From positions 1-64,000 of the forward strand of contig JBPBPL010000025.1 in NCBI GenBank assembly GCA_050954285.1: DNA of 64,000 bases, given 5' to 3'. The notes below the pieces were generated by a model. The model made no database searches. It saw only the letters and a program-made list of their open reading frames with translations, and was not told the origin of the DNA. Both the position numbers and the translations under genes were made by a program. This stretch comes from Mucilaginibacter_A sp050954285. GTDB lineage: Bacteria; Bacteroidota; Bacteroidia; Sphingobacteriales; Sphingobacteriaceae. Below, in pieces: positions 26,823-35,651 of this stretch; the stretch's first letter is position 1, and each line of letters opens with the position of its first letter.

Positions 26823-29336
26823 TTATTTTAATAAAGCAATTATAATCACAGCTAATGATGTAATGGCTGATGCTATACCAATAATTCCTTGTAAGCCTAT
26901 TCTTTCTTTTAATGCACGTTTCGGAACAAAAATTTCGGCTCCAGGCTTTAAACTTGGCCGAAAACGGAAAAACAGAACCTTTTTAGTTGATTTAATAGAA
27001 CCATTTGCATATTCAACATAAATATCATGCCTTTTGGCATTATAGGTAAATCCTCCGGATTCGCTTATATATTGTAAAACACTTTTCCCAGGCTTGTAAA
27101 CAATATTGGTAGGTTTTAATACCTCGCCAGACACCCTAATCGTTTGTAGTTGCTTAGGAACCCGCACCACATCTCCGTCTTCCAGCAGTAAATCGTACCT
27201 TGAAGCTGGTTTTGCTAAAATTTGGGTGAGGTTAATTCCAACTAATTCACTTCTTAATATGGATGGATCCTGACGGAGAGATGAAGTATCGATTATTCCG
27301 CTCTGCTGTTGCTGCAACCGTTTTAAACTAATCAGCCTTTCCCTATCTTCATCCGCTTTGCTAATCCTGTTTTTATCACGAGCTGTGGCTTGTCCGGTTA
27401 TATCCGGGCTCGCTGTTCTTGGCCCTGGACGTTTTAGAGAAGCACCTTCAGGAAATGCCATTGCTGTTAATCCGCCGGCACGTTTAATTAAATCTGATAT
27501 CTTTTCATCTTTACGCTGAATAGTGTACAGTCCGGGAAATAATACTTCACCTTCGATTTTGGCTAATTTCTGAACTTCATAACCTTCGGAGCCTCTTATG
27601 GTAACAATATCGTAGGGTTGCAGAATAAAAGGCTGACCTGTTATCTTTAGTTTCGCATCAACATTTACGGTGAAAATCTGTGCAGTAACAGCATTTGATG
27701 ACGTTGGATCACTGTTTCTTGTCCGGCGTGATATTTCAATTCTGTTCGGTGTTGCTCCTTCTTTAAATCCGCCAGCAAGTTGAATTGCTGCTTCAATGTT
27801 CATATTATCGGCGAAATTAAATATTCCGGGATACCTAACTTCACCTTGCACTTCAACCCGATATTCGTCCCGTAAATCAAAAATGGAAGAAATCGTAACT
27901 TTATCTTCCCGCTGTAAAAGTATGTCTTGCTCCGTGCCTTTCAACAATTTGCTTACATCAAAATAAAGTAATGCCTGCGTATTATCCGGGTTTAATCTCG
28001 AAACATAACCCCGGTTTAAAAAAGCATCTTCCCTAAGTCCCTCTGCTTCACTAATTAAAGCTTTTACCGTTAAGCCTTTTTCTAATTCAAATTTTCCGGG
28101 CCTAAAAACAGCACCTTGTATTTCGATTTGATTTTCAAATCGATTCAAAATAGTTTCAACAGTGTATGTATCTCCATTAACAGGTTTGTATGTTGCAAAA
28201 TCTGCTGCTTTTACGTCGATAATTTTACGTTCCCGACTGGTATTTTGTAATACCTTAATATTAGCCGAATAGGCCTGACTGGTAAAACCTCCTGCAAAGT
28301 TTAATACCTGCTGTAAAGATTCCGTATCCAGCACTTCAAATAAAGCCGGCCTTTTCACCTCACCGGTTACTCCTACTCTGGTCTTGTAAACAGGAATATT
28401 GATTACATCCTGGTCTTGTAAGTGCACGTTATTCTGTATGCCTTTTAACAGAAAATCATATATATCGATTGTAGAAACAACTTTATTGTTGCGGATAAGC
28501 TGTATTTTTCTAAATGATCCATTGTTATTCGGACCGCCAGAAGCATATAAAGCATTAAATACAGATGATAAGGATGATAATGTATAAGTCCCGGGTTTTA
28601 CAGCTTCACCTACAATGGTAACCCTTATGCTCCTGATATTTCCTAAATTGATAGCTAGGTTAGTACGACCACTGGTTAAACCCGGGTAAGTTTTAACCAT
28701 ACTTGTACGAATTTTAGAAGTCGCCTGCTCAATTGTAAGCCCGGCAACAGCTATAATACCAACATATTGCAGCCTAATTGTACCTTCCGGGTTTACTTTT
28801 AAATTATAACTCGCTTCATTATCACCCGTAACATCAATTAGTAATTCATCATCGGGCCCGATAACATAACCTTTAGGTGTAGCTAATCTTAAATTTGGTT
28901 CGAAGCTGATTTTGTTATTTCTAAATAAATCTTCTCCAAAAATTTTAGGAATGATACTGCCAAATGCATCTCTTTGTACCGTTTGTACCCCGGTGTTTTG
29001 ATTTAATTGGCGGTTGTTAATAGTATCATCATAATTGTATAATCTATCACTTTCAATTCTATCAGGATTAATGCGTGGCTTTCTTACCGTGTCAATTCTT
29101 AGTTTTAGCTTTCCACTCTTTTCGAACTTTATTCCTTGTACTGACAGTACTTGTTCTAATTTTGGATCATTGTAGCTTACACTTTTAGAATTAGTGCTTT
29201 TGATTAACTGACGAATTGGAACATTACTTATCTCATCTATCTTAACATTAGCATAACTTATATGTGCATACAGATTTATACTTGTAAAACAGATAGTTAT
29301 TAATAATAATATACTAAGTATGCTTACAGGTTTCAT
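26823..29336 (-). CDS. SLBB-domain polysaccharide export outer-membrane protein (Wza-like)
   Basis: 837 residues: signal sequence (about 1-25), a Poly_export domain around residues 155-240 (YVIGPDDELLIDVTGDNEAS, then IRLQYVGIIAVAGLTIEQA), several SLBB repeats (for example IRVTIVGEAVKPGTYTLSS and YRVEVQGEVRYPGIFNF) and a C-terminal helix GIIGIASAITSLAVIIIALL. The length is typical of large Bacteroidetes versions with multiple SLBB repeats. It forms the export conduit through periplasm and outer membrane. It is the first gene of the minus-strand operon, so the promoter lies upstream of 29336. Confidence 0.92.
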   Translation of the reverse strand: MKPVSILSILLLITICFTSINLYAHISYANVKIDEISNVPIRQLIKSTNSKSVSYNDPKLEQVLSVQGIKFEKSGKLKLRIDTVRKPRINPDRIESDRLYNYDDTINNRQLNQNTGVQTVQRDAFGSIIPKIFGEDLFRNNKISFEPNLRLATPKGYVIGPDDELLIDVTGDNEASYNLKVNPEGTIRLQYVGIIAVAGLTIEQATSKIRTSMVKTYPGLTSGRTNLAINLGNIRSIRVTIVGEAVKPGTYTLSSLSSVFNALYASGGPNNNGSFRKIQLIRNNKVVSTIDIYDFLLKGIQNNVHLQDQDVINIPVYKTRVGVTGEVKRPALFEVLDTESLQQVLNFAGGFTSQAYSANIKVLQNTSRERKIIDVKAADFATYKPVNGDTYTVETILNRFENQIEIQGAVFRPGKFELEKGLTVKALISEAEGLREDAFLNRGYVSRLNPDNTQALLYFDVSKLLKGTEQDILLQREDKVTISSIFDLRDEYRVEVQGEVRYPGIFNFADNMNIEAAIQLAGGFKEGATPNRIEISRRTRNSDPTSSNAVTAQIFTVNVDAKLKITGQPFILQPYDIVTIRGSEGYEVQKLAKIEGEVLFPGLYTIQRKDEKISDLIKRAGGLTAMAFPEGASLKRPGPRTASPDITGQATARDKNRISKADEDRERLISLKRLQQQQSGIIDTSSLRQDPSILRSELVGINLTQILAKPASRYDLLLEDGDVVRVPKQLQTIRVSGEVLKPTNIVYKPGKSVLQYISESGGFTYNAKRHDIYVEYANGSIKSTKKVLFFRFRPSLKPGAEIFVPKRALKERIGLQGIIGIASAITSLAVIIIALLK

Positions 29337-29858
29337 TAGTGTTTATTGATTATTAAAATAAAAAAATATTACCATTATTGCGATCTTTTTTCCAATAACT
29401 GTTAATTCTACAGCAAAAAGAAAAAAACACATATTTTAAGTTGGAAAGAAGATAGCTATACAAAAAAGGAATTAAGTAAACCTATCTGAGATTTATTTGA
29501 AACAGGACTTAAATTTATAAGAATGACCGCTGATCAATTCTACTGTAGAAGCTTTTAAACGCAATTGGTGGTTTTCTAAGCGTAACTCCTTTTTTATGAT
29601 AAGACATTCTTGCTATAATTAATTATAAAATGGGTAAATTTTGAAGTATTAGCAAGTATAATTTAAGTTAAAAGCAGGTGATTAGATAAATCAGCAACTT
29701 AAAACTCATTGAAAAACGGAAAATAAATCGAAGGTATTAATTATTACTTATACAGCATGTAATTTGGTAATTTTTAGATATACTCTATCCAAAAAAACTT
29801 TTTGAACGTATTCAATCTGCTATAACTCTGAAAAAAAATTTGAGTTGCTACCTTTGAA
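29337..29858. other. AT-rich upstream region of the polysaccharide operon
   Basis: About 520 bp without a credible gene. It must contain the start of transcription for the right-hand minus-strand operon, but I see no clear TTTG/TAnnTTTG pair. No riboswitch or antiterminator gene is apparent. Confidence 0.45.
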
Positions 29859-30073
29859 TGGACATTGAATTAAGGAAAAGACTTAAATTTAGAAATATGT
29901 CAACAATTAGAAAGCAGTACGACCGGGAATTTAAAGTCCTGGCTATAGAATTAAGCAAGGACCATTCGGATTTGAGCGTGCTATAAAAGGAACTAGAAAC
30001 GAAGGCTGAAAAGAGATTTTCGGGACCAAGCAAAGTAATCTATACACCGGAGCAGACAGAGATTAACCGGTGA
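29859..30073 (+). mobile_element. IS3-family OrfA relic (second copy, inverted relative to 2220-2643)
   Basis: From the ATG at 29897 the plus strand reads MSTIRKQYDREFKVLAIELS, nearly the same N-terminus as the relic at 2611. A TAA interrupts the frame at 29984-29986, and eroded sequence including FSGPSKVIYTPEQTEINR continues to about 30073. The upstream TGGACATTGAATTAAGG (29859-29875) matches 15 of 17 bases of the corresponding end of the left relic, and the preceding CTTTGRATGGACATT stretch is shared too. OrfB is absent. Confidence 0.78.
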
Positions 30074-30186
30074 ATTTATAATCTAAATTTTTAGTAAAAT
30101 ACAGGATTTTTATTTGGCCTTTCCTGACAGTAAAAACGAAAAACCCTTATAAATACGTGATTTATAAGGGAATAAGTAATTCTTTG

Positions 30187-30258
30187 TAGCCCGTAGGGGA
30201 ATCGAACCCCTGTTTCTAGAATGAAAATCTAACGTCCTAACCCCTAGACGAACGGGCC
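30187..30258 (-). tRNA. tRNA-Glu (anticodon TTC)
   Basis: The minus strand folds as a complete cloverleaf: acceptor GGCCCGT pairs with ACGGGCT, anticodon stem TTAGA/TCTAG with loop TTTTCAT giving anticodon TTC, and T-arm GGGGTTCGATTCCCC. CCA is not encoded. It lies beside the right IS relic at the edge of the polysaccharide locus. Confidence 0.97.
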
Positions 30259-30281
30259 AAATTGCTTACATTTTGGGAAGG

Positions 30282-30311
30282 CGAAGATAGGAGTAAAACT
30301 GTAAATTCAAA
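30282..30311 (-). promoter_or_regulatory. Bacteroidetes-type promoter for tRNA-Glu
   Basis: On the minus strand TTTG (30308-30311) is followed after 18 bp by TATCTTCG (30282-30289), close to the -33/-7 consensus TTTG-N19-TAnnTTTG. The tRNA begins about 24 bp downstream. Confidence 0.65.
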
Positions 30312-30412
30312 AAAAATAAAAAAATATTTTTTACTGCCTGTTTTGCTTTGATTTTGCATTTAAACTGCTTTATTCGTTTTTAAATCTGCATAAAATTTAT
30401 TATGATGTTTTT

Positions 30413-30943
30413 ATGAGGATAAAATTTGTGTCAAACTTTTGGTGGAAAGCATTATTTTTAGGATTGATGTTAGTCACTATTTTAGATCATGCCAAAGCAC
30501 AAACGGATAATTTGAATCAACCTGAAAATATACCGGTAAAAGAAGTATTCCTGCAAAAGTTTGAAGCGTACCAAATCAGCAAAAACCAGTCAGGCTTACT
30601 AGACGTGGCAGACCGTAATCAGTACCCATCGCCCCAAAAAGCTTTAACCTTGCAGAAGCAACTCCAATTAAACGAGCGTCAAAAAATTGTTATTAACTTG
30701 ATTAACAATAATTTAAGAAGAAAAGTAATTGAAATGAACAACTTTCTAATTACCAACGAACGAGTGATGGACAGCCTGTTTAGGTATAAAAAAATAAATA
30801 ATGGTACGCTGATTTTTTATACCAACCGCTATGGTTTGTACCAGGGCGAACTGCGTAACGCCTTGTTGCAGGCCTGCGTAAAAACAGAAGCGGTATTAAC
30901 TTCAACTCAAATAAAAAAATATAACGCACTGTTGCAAAATTGA
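30413..30943 (+). CDS. Exported hypothetical protein, possibly Spy/CpxP-like
   Basis: 176 residues with a clear signal peptide (FWWKALFLGLMLVTI, cleaved near AKAQ). The mature part is mostly helical with many Gln, Asn and Leu, including LTLQKQLQLNERQKIVI, which resembles the L-T-x-x-Q-style helices of Spy/CpxP periplasmic chaperones. I cannot assign a firm family. An exact dispersed 12-mer falls inside the gene at 30537-30548 (encoding VKEVF). It is 50 bp upstream of accA on the same strand. Confidence 0.65.
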   Translation: MRIKFVSNFWWKALFLGLMLVTILDHAKAQTDNLNQPENIPVKEVFLQKFEAYQISKNQSGLLDVADRNQYPSPQKALTLQKQLQLNERQKIVINLINNNLRRKVIEMNNFLITNERVMDSLFRYKKINNGTLIFYTNRYGLYQGELRNALLQACVKTEAVLTSTQIKKYNALLQN

Positions 30944-30993
30944 CAACCGAAATTGCAAACCCGATTTTATACCTTTGAAGCCCATTAAAAAAC

Positions 30994-31986
30994 ATGAAAA
31001 TTACATTTGATTTTGAGAAGCCAATAGGTGAACTGCAGCAACAGATTGAAAAAGTGGAGCAGGTAGAAGAAAAAAACAAGGTCGATATGTCGACCGCGTT
31101 GGCAGAACTGCGCCAGAATCTTCAGGCAAAACAGGAAGAAATTTATGGCAATTTGAGTGGCTGGCAAAATGTTCAGATTTCTCGCCATCCGGAACGCCCT
31201 TATACGTTACAGTATATTGAGGCGATGAGTAAAGATTTCATTGAGCTGCATGGCGACCGCAATATTGGCGACGATAAAGCAATTGTAGGCGGCTTTGGTT
31301 CGATTGAAGGGCAAACGGTGATGTTTATCGGCCACCAGAAAGGTGTTAACACCAAAATGCGGCAATACCGCAATTTTGGGATGGCTAACCCGGAAGGTTA
31401 CCGTAAAGCGTTGCGGTTGATGAAAATGGCCGAAAAATTTGGTAAACCAATTATCACTTTTATTGATACACCGGGTGCTTATCCGGGTTTAGAAGCAGAA
31501 GAACGGGGCCAGGGTGAGGCAATTGCACGTAACTTGATGGAAATGTCTGTGCTAAAAGTACCTGTGATCTGTGTAATTATTGGTGAAGGTGCTTCTGGAG
31601 GTGCATTAGGAATTGGCATTGGTGATCGCATTTACATGTTGCAGCATACTTGGTATTCGGTAATTTCGCCGGAATCTTGTTCTTCTATTTTGTGGAGAAC
31701 TTGGGACAATAAAGAAAAAGCAGCTGAGGTTTTGAAGCTGACTTCTACTGAAATGTATAAAAATAAACTGATTGATGGCATTATTGAAGAACCACTTGGC
31801 GGCGCGCACCAAAATCCGGAAGCAATGATTGCTACATTGAAAAAGGTTTTGCTAGATGACCTGGAAATATTAAAATCTAAAAATGTAGATGAGTTGGTAG
31901 CAGAACGAATTGTTAAATTTTGTGCGATGGGTATAGTAATTGACGAAAGTGAACTGCGCTTGCCGGAAGCATTGGAAGAAAACTAA
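30994..31986 (+). CDS. accA: Acetyl-CoA carboxylase carboxyltransferase subunit alpha
   Basis: 330 residues, about the usual length. The N-terminal motif FDFEKPIGELQQQIEK and the crotonase-like core with GVNTKMRQYRNFGMANPEGY, FIDTPGAYPGLEAEERGQGE and IGEGASGGALGIGIGDR are diagnostic. It transfers the carboxyl group from carboxybiotin to acetyl-CoA with AccD in the first committed step of fatty acid synthesis. A -7-like TACCTTTG lies at 30970-30977, 16 bp before the ATG, though its -33 partner is not well placed. A strong hairpin terminator follows. Confidence 0.97.
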   Translation: MKITFDFEKPIGELQQQIEKVEQVEEKNKVDMSTALAELRQNLQAKQEEIYGNLSGWQNVQISRHPERPYTLQYIEAMSKDFIELHGDRNIGDDKAIVGGFGSIEGQTVMFIGHQKGVNTKMRQYRNFGMANPEGYRKALRLMKMAEKFGKPIITFIDTPGAYPGLEAEERGQGEAIARNLMEMSVLKVPVICVIIGEGASGGALGIGIGDRIYMLQHTWYSVISPESCSSILWRTWDNKEKAAEVLKLTSTEMYKNKLIDGIIEEPLGGAHQNPEAMIATLKKVLLDDLEILKSKNVDELVAERIVKFCAMGIVIDESELRLPEALEEN

Positions 31987-31999
31987 AATACAAACCAAC

Positions 32000-32033
32000 A
32001 AAAAAGCCCCGGAAATATTTCCGGGGCTTTTTT
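32000..32033. terminator. Bidirectional rho-independent terminator
   Basis: GCCCCGGAAA pairs with TTTCCGGGGC, flanked by A6 on the left and T6 on the right, between the converging accA and GT117 genes. Confidence 0.92.
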
Positions 32034-32061
32034 GTTGGGTGCTTCTTTTATCAGGTAAAAA

Positions 32062-35000
32062 TTACTCTGGCTGACTCGGAACATTTAGCTTAAGCTGATT
32101 CTCCTTTGGATCTGGGGAAGACTGCTGTGGTTCGGGTTGAAACATACTACTGAACTTTAACTGGTATTCGTTGATTAAAGCAGTGGCTTTTTTGTTCAAC
32201 GCCGGCTCCTTATTATCCGTGGTAAGTTTAACCAGCTCGTTTAATACTGAAATACATAACTGAATATCGCGCCCGTTCATACGACGATTAGCATCGTCCA
32301 TAGAAGCATAATAATTTAATTGATCGGATACATAGCTCATAATCTGGTTTACGGTTTTTTCGCCTATTGGCCTATCGTTAATTTGATAAGCCAGATCGGC
32401 GAGATAAAATTTCCGTATAGCTACATCGGTGTAAGGATTAATATCCGGCATTACCTCTTCATAACGGTTCAATACTTTTTTCGCTAGATCAGGGTGGCCT
32501 TCTTTTACCAGGTTTTCGCCCAGTGCCAAAAACACACGCAGAATTACCGGGTAAAACATTGTACGCGATTCGTGGTCTAAATAGCGGGCATTTTTCATGT
32601 TGCCCCATTTAAACTTGTTCATTACATTATTGTACATCAATAAGGTATTACTTCTTTCGGATGCACTTGAACTTGCCGTATCTGGCTTAAAAGGCATCAA
32701 ACGATAGGCAAAACCTTCGTTGTACATGTATTTATCCAAACCCATCATGTTATCGTTCCCAACAGTAATGGCAAAATAAATAGGGCGTTTCCAGTTGTTG
32801 TGTGCCAAAATATCCATCATGGCAAGGTTATCTTTAGTTACATAATTTCCAGGATATTTCCAGTCAATTTCCGGTAAAATCTTGCTTTTATCCGCTTCAG
32901 AAACAGTTCCGGATTTAACTACTTCATCAGCATTGATGGTTAATTTCAGGTTTTTGGTAGGAAGATAATTAGCACTTTGGCCACCTTCATATTCTACTTT
33001 GGCGCGTGCATCATCCGAAGTAATGAAGTCGAATACATCTTTTAGCTCTACATTTCCAGGCAGCTTGGAATCGTTATAGTAAGTTACATCTCGAATACCA
33101 GCCTCAAATTTTTCATCCGGCATCGTGATCGGTAGCGGTGCAGATTCGTTCATTTTCTGCTTCATCTGGCGCACATACCAATCGGTTCCCAACAAACTTA
33201 AATTCACAATACGCACATCCGGCCGCACATTTTCCACTTCCTGCAAATACCAAAGTGGGTACGTATCGTTATCACCATAAGTAAATAAAATAGCGTTTGG
33301 CGCACAGGAATTTAAATAGTTAAAAGCCATATCTGCTGGTGTGCTTTTAGTTGAGCGATCGTGATCATCCCATTCCTGAAAAGCCATCAGCACTGGCACA
33401 CAAAGCAAACAAACCACCGTTGCACCGGCAGCAGCAATTTGTGCGGAAGTAATCGTCCTCAATTTTTCGGCAATAAACAAAGTACCAAGCCCTATCCAAA
33501 TGGCAAACGCATAAAACGAACCAGCATACGCATAATCCCGTTCGCGCGGTTGCAGCGGATCTTGGTTTAGGTAAAGCAAAATGGCAAATCCTGTAAAAAA
33601 GAAAAGTAAACCAACCACGCCTGCATCTTTCTGATCTTTTTTAAAGTGAAAAAATGCACCGATCAAACCTAAAATTAACGGTAAAAAGAACATGCGGTTG
33701 TAAGCCTTATTACCGGTAATAGTTTCGGGTAAGCTACCTTGATTGCCCAACCTGAGCGCATCAATTGGTTTTATACCACTAATCCAGTTCCCATCACTGG
33801 CATTATTGCTTTGTCCGTCATTATCGTTTTGTCTTCCAACAAAATTCCATAACAGATAACGGGTATACATTTGATTGACCTGCCAACTAAAAAAGAAGCC
33901 CAGATCATCTGCAAAACTTGGGCTTTGGCCTTCGCCGATATGCATCCAGTCTTTATAAAAACCAATGTGCTCTGGCTTGTCGCTAAACATGCGTGGAAAC
34001 AAAGTGTTCCGATCATAAACCAACACTTGCTTTTTGCCCGAAACTTCATATTTTTCTTTGCCTTTACGGTACAGTGTGGCACCTTCTTTTTGATCAACAG
34101 CCTTAGAATCATAGTATTGGCCATATAACAAGGGTGTATCCCCATATTGATCACGGTTTAAGTAACTCAACAAAGCAAAAGCATTATCGGGATCACTATT
34201 ATTTAAATTTGTATTGGCTTTTGCCCGGATCACTAGCATGGCAAAAGAACTGTAGCCAAACAGGATAAACACGGTACAGGTAAGGATCATGTTGAGTGCA
34301 ACCCGTTTTTCACGAATTTTCACCACATATTCTAATATAGCTACAATTGCAATTCCTATGATTGCACCAACTATACCACCACTTACCGTCAGCACTAAAA
34401 TAAAGGCAATGGCTGCAATAAGTATAGTTGGTTTGGCCGGTTTTAAAGTATAAAGAATTCCGGCTGTTATGGCAATTACGATGAGTATAAAAAATGTTGT
34501 GGCACCGCTCCAGAAACCAAAGTTGAAGGTGTTGACAAAAAGCAGATCAGCATAAGCTGCACCTTTAATTACATACTGGATAATGCCCCATAAAATTACG
34601 GCAACAATAATTACACCGATAAAAAGAGCTGCCAGTGTACCTTTTGCCGTAGCCTTTGGCGTTCTGCGGAAGTAATAAACGCTGGCAATTGCAGGGATAG
34701 CAAGCAAATTTAAAAGGTGAATCCCGATGGATAAACCCATTACATAAGCGATAAAAACGATCCATTTATCAGCTCCGGGTTCATCAGCATGAGCATCCCA
34801 TTTCATGATTGCCCAAAAAACAATGGCGGTACACAAGGATGAAAGCGCGTAAACTTCTGCTTCTACCGCAGAAAACCAGAACGTATCAGACCATGCATAG
34901 GCCAGCGCGCCAACCAAACCTGCACCGATAACGAGCGTAGTGGTTGCCCTATCAAACTCCAATGCTCTTTTTACCAGTATTTTTTTGGCGAGCGCGGTGA

Positions 35001-35286
35001 TTGTCCAAAATAAGAACATAATTGTGGCAGCACTGGCCAGCGCAGAGCTAAGGTTGATACAATAGGCCACCTGTTTCCTGTTCGAAGCCAGTAAAGAAAA
35101 CACTTTACCGATCATTGTAAACAGCGGAGCACCAGGCTGATGTGCTACCTGCAACCGGTAGGCACAGGAAATAAACTCGCCGCAATCCCAGAAACTGCCG
35201 TAGGGTTCCAGCGTTAAAATATAGGTGACGGCCGCAATTAGAAAGGCCAGCCAGCCAAATAAATTGTTGATCTTGTAATACTTCAT
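32062..35286 (-). CDS. GT117 / DUF2723 family membrane protein
   Basis: The ATG at 35286 gives 1074 residues starting MKYYKINNLFGWLAFLIAAV; a frame 32 codons longer exists, but its extension is basic and unlike the family. The N-terminal half has about 12-14 membrane helices and the family motif EPYGSFWDCGEFISCAYRLQ with following HQPGAPLF. After the membrane part come DQDPLQPRERDYAYAGS-type loops (here NQDPLQPRERDYAYAGSFY) and a soluble C-terminal domain with helical repeats. DUF2723 proteins resemble GT-C protein O-mannosyltransferases and are classed as GT117; the substrate is unclear. It is monocistronic with a divergent tRNA-Gln. Confidence 0.88.
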   Translation of the reverse strand: MKYYKINNLFGWLAFLIAAVTYILTLEPYGSFWDCGEFISCAYRLQVAHQPGAPLFTMIGKVFSLLASNRKQVAYCINLSSALASAATIMFLFWTITALAKKILVKRALEFDRATTTLVIGAGLVGALAYAWSDTFWFSAVEAEVYALSSLCTAIVFWAIMKWDAHADEPGADKWIVFIAYVMGLSIGIHLLNLLAIPAIASVYYFRRTPKATAKGTLAALFIGVIIVAVILWGIIQYVIKGAAYADLLFVNTFNFGFWSGATTFFILIVIAITAGILYTLKPAKPTILIAAIAFILVLTVSGGIVGAIIGIAIVAILEYVVKIREKRVALNMILTCTVFILFGYSSFAMLVIRAKANTNLNNSDPDNAFALLSYLNRDQYGDTPLLYGQYYDSKAVDQKEGATLYRKGKEKYEVSGKKQVLVYDRNTLFPRMFSDKPEHIGFYKDWMHIGEGQSPSFADDLGFFFSWQVNQMYTRYLLWNFVGRQNDNDGQSNNASDGNWISGIKPIDALRLGNQGSLPETITGNKAYNRMFFLPLILGLIGAFFHFKKDQKDAGVVGLLFFFTGFAILLYLNQDPLQPRERDYAYAGSFYAFAIWIGLGTLFIAEKLRTITSAQIAAAGATVVCLLCVPVLMAFQEWDDHDRSTKSTPADMAFNYLNSCAPNAILFTYGDNDTYPLWYLQEVENVRPDVRIVNLSLLGTDWYVRQMKQKMNESAPLPITMPDEKFEAGIRDVTYYNDSKLPGNVELKDVFDFITSDDARAKVEYEGGQSANYLPTKNLKLTINADEVVKSGTVSEADKSKILPEIDWKYPGNYVTKDNLAMMDILAHNNWKRPIYFAITVGNDNMMGLDKYMYNEGFAYRLMPFKPDTASSSASERSNTLLMYNNVMNKFKWGNMKNARYLDHESRTMFYPVILRVFLALGENLVKEGHPDLAKKVLNRYEEVMPDINPYTDVAIRKFYLADLAYQINDRPIGEKTVNQIMSYVSDQLNYYASMDDANRRMNGRDIQLCISVLNELVKLTTDNKEPALNKKATALINEYQLKFSSMFQPEPQQSSPDPKENQLKLNVPSQPE

Positions 35287-35393
35287 TGAGGTAAAATTTC
35301 GGGCATATTTATGTGGAGCCGAAATTAATAAACTATAACGAAGTTTTGCACCGCCGGAAAATAGTTTAACAGGTTTTAACAATTAAAAATCAG

Positions 35394-35405
35394 ATGCTTC
35401 TTTTA
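35394..35405 (-). repeat. Dispersed 12-mer, TAAAAGAAGCAT form
   Basis: Exact reverse copy (plus strand ATGCTTCTTTTA) in the gap upstream of the GT117 gene, followed by GCAAATAAAAA as at other copies. It sits just upstream of the tRNA-Gln promoter. Confidence 0.75.
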
Positions 35406-35429
35406 GCAAATAAAAATTTTGAAATTGAG

Positions 35430-35460
35430 TTTGCCAATTTAATTTATCATCCTATATTTG
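35430..35460 (+). promoter_or_regulatory. Consensus Bacteroidetes promoter for tRNA-Gln
   Basis: TTTG at 35430-35433, a 19-bp spacer, then TATATTTG at 35453-35460. This is an exact match to TTTG-N19-TAnnTTTG. The tRNA begins 40 bp downstream. Confidence 0.85.
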
Positions 35461-35500
35461 CATTCCTTTTCGGAAGGTTTATATCGAACGAAAAGCAGAT

Positions 35501-35571
35501 TGCCCGATAGTATAAAGGTAGTACAACGGTTTTTGGTACCGTTTGTCTAGGTTCGAATCCTGGTCGGGCAA
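35501..35571 (+). tRNA. tRNA-Gln (anticodon TTG)
   Basis: Acceptor TGCCCGA pairs with TCGGGCA. The anticodon stem ACGGT/ACCGT encloses loop TTTTGGT with anticodon TTG, and the T-arm contains GGTTCGAATCC. No encoded CCA. Confidence 0.97.
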
Positions 35572-35651
35572 CAATTCAGAAACAAAGCAGATTAGCTGGA
35601 GTATAGCAATCTGCTTTTTACTTTAAAGGCTGTTCAATATTTTTACTCATC

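Noticed and set aside
30187..30258. tRNA-Glu as attachment site of an integrative element carrying the polysaccharide locus
   Set aside because: No duplicate of the tRNA 3' end was found near the left edge and no integrase gene is present.
35287..35382. N-terminal extension of the GT117 protein
   Set aside because: The 32 extra codons overlap an unconserved basic stretch; the ATG at 35286 begins the family's usual N-terminus.
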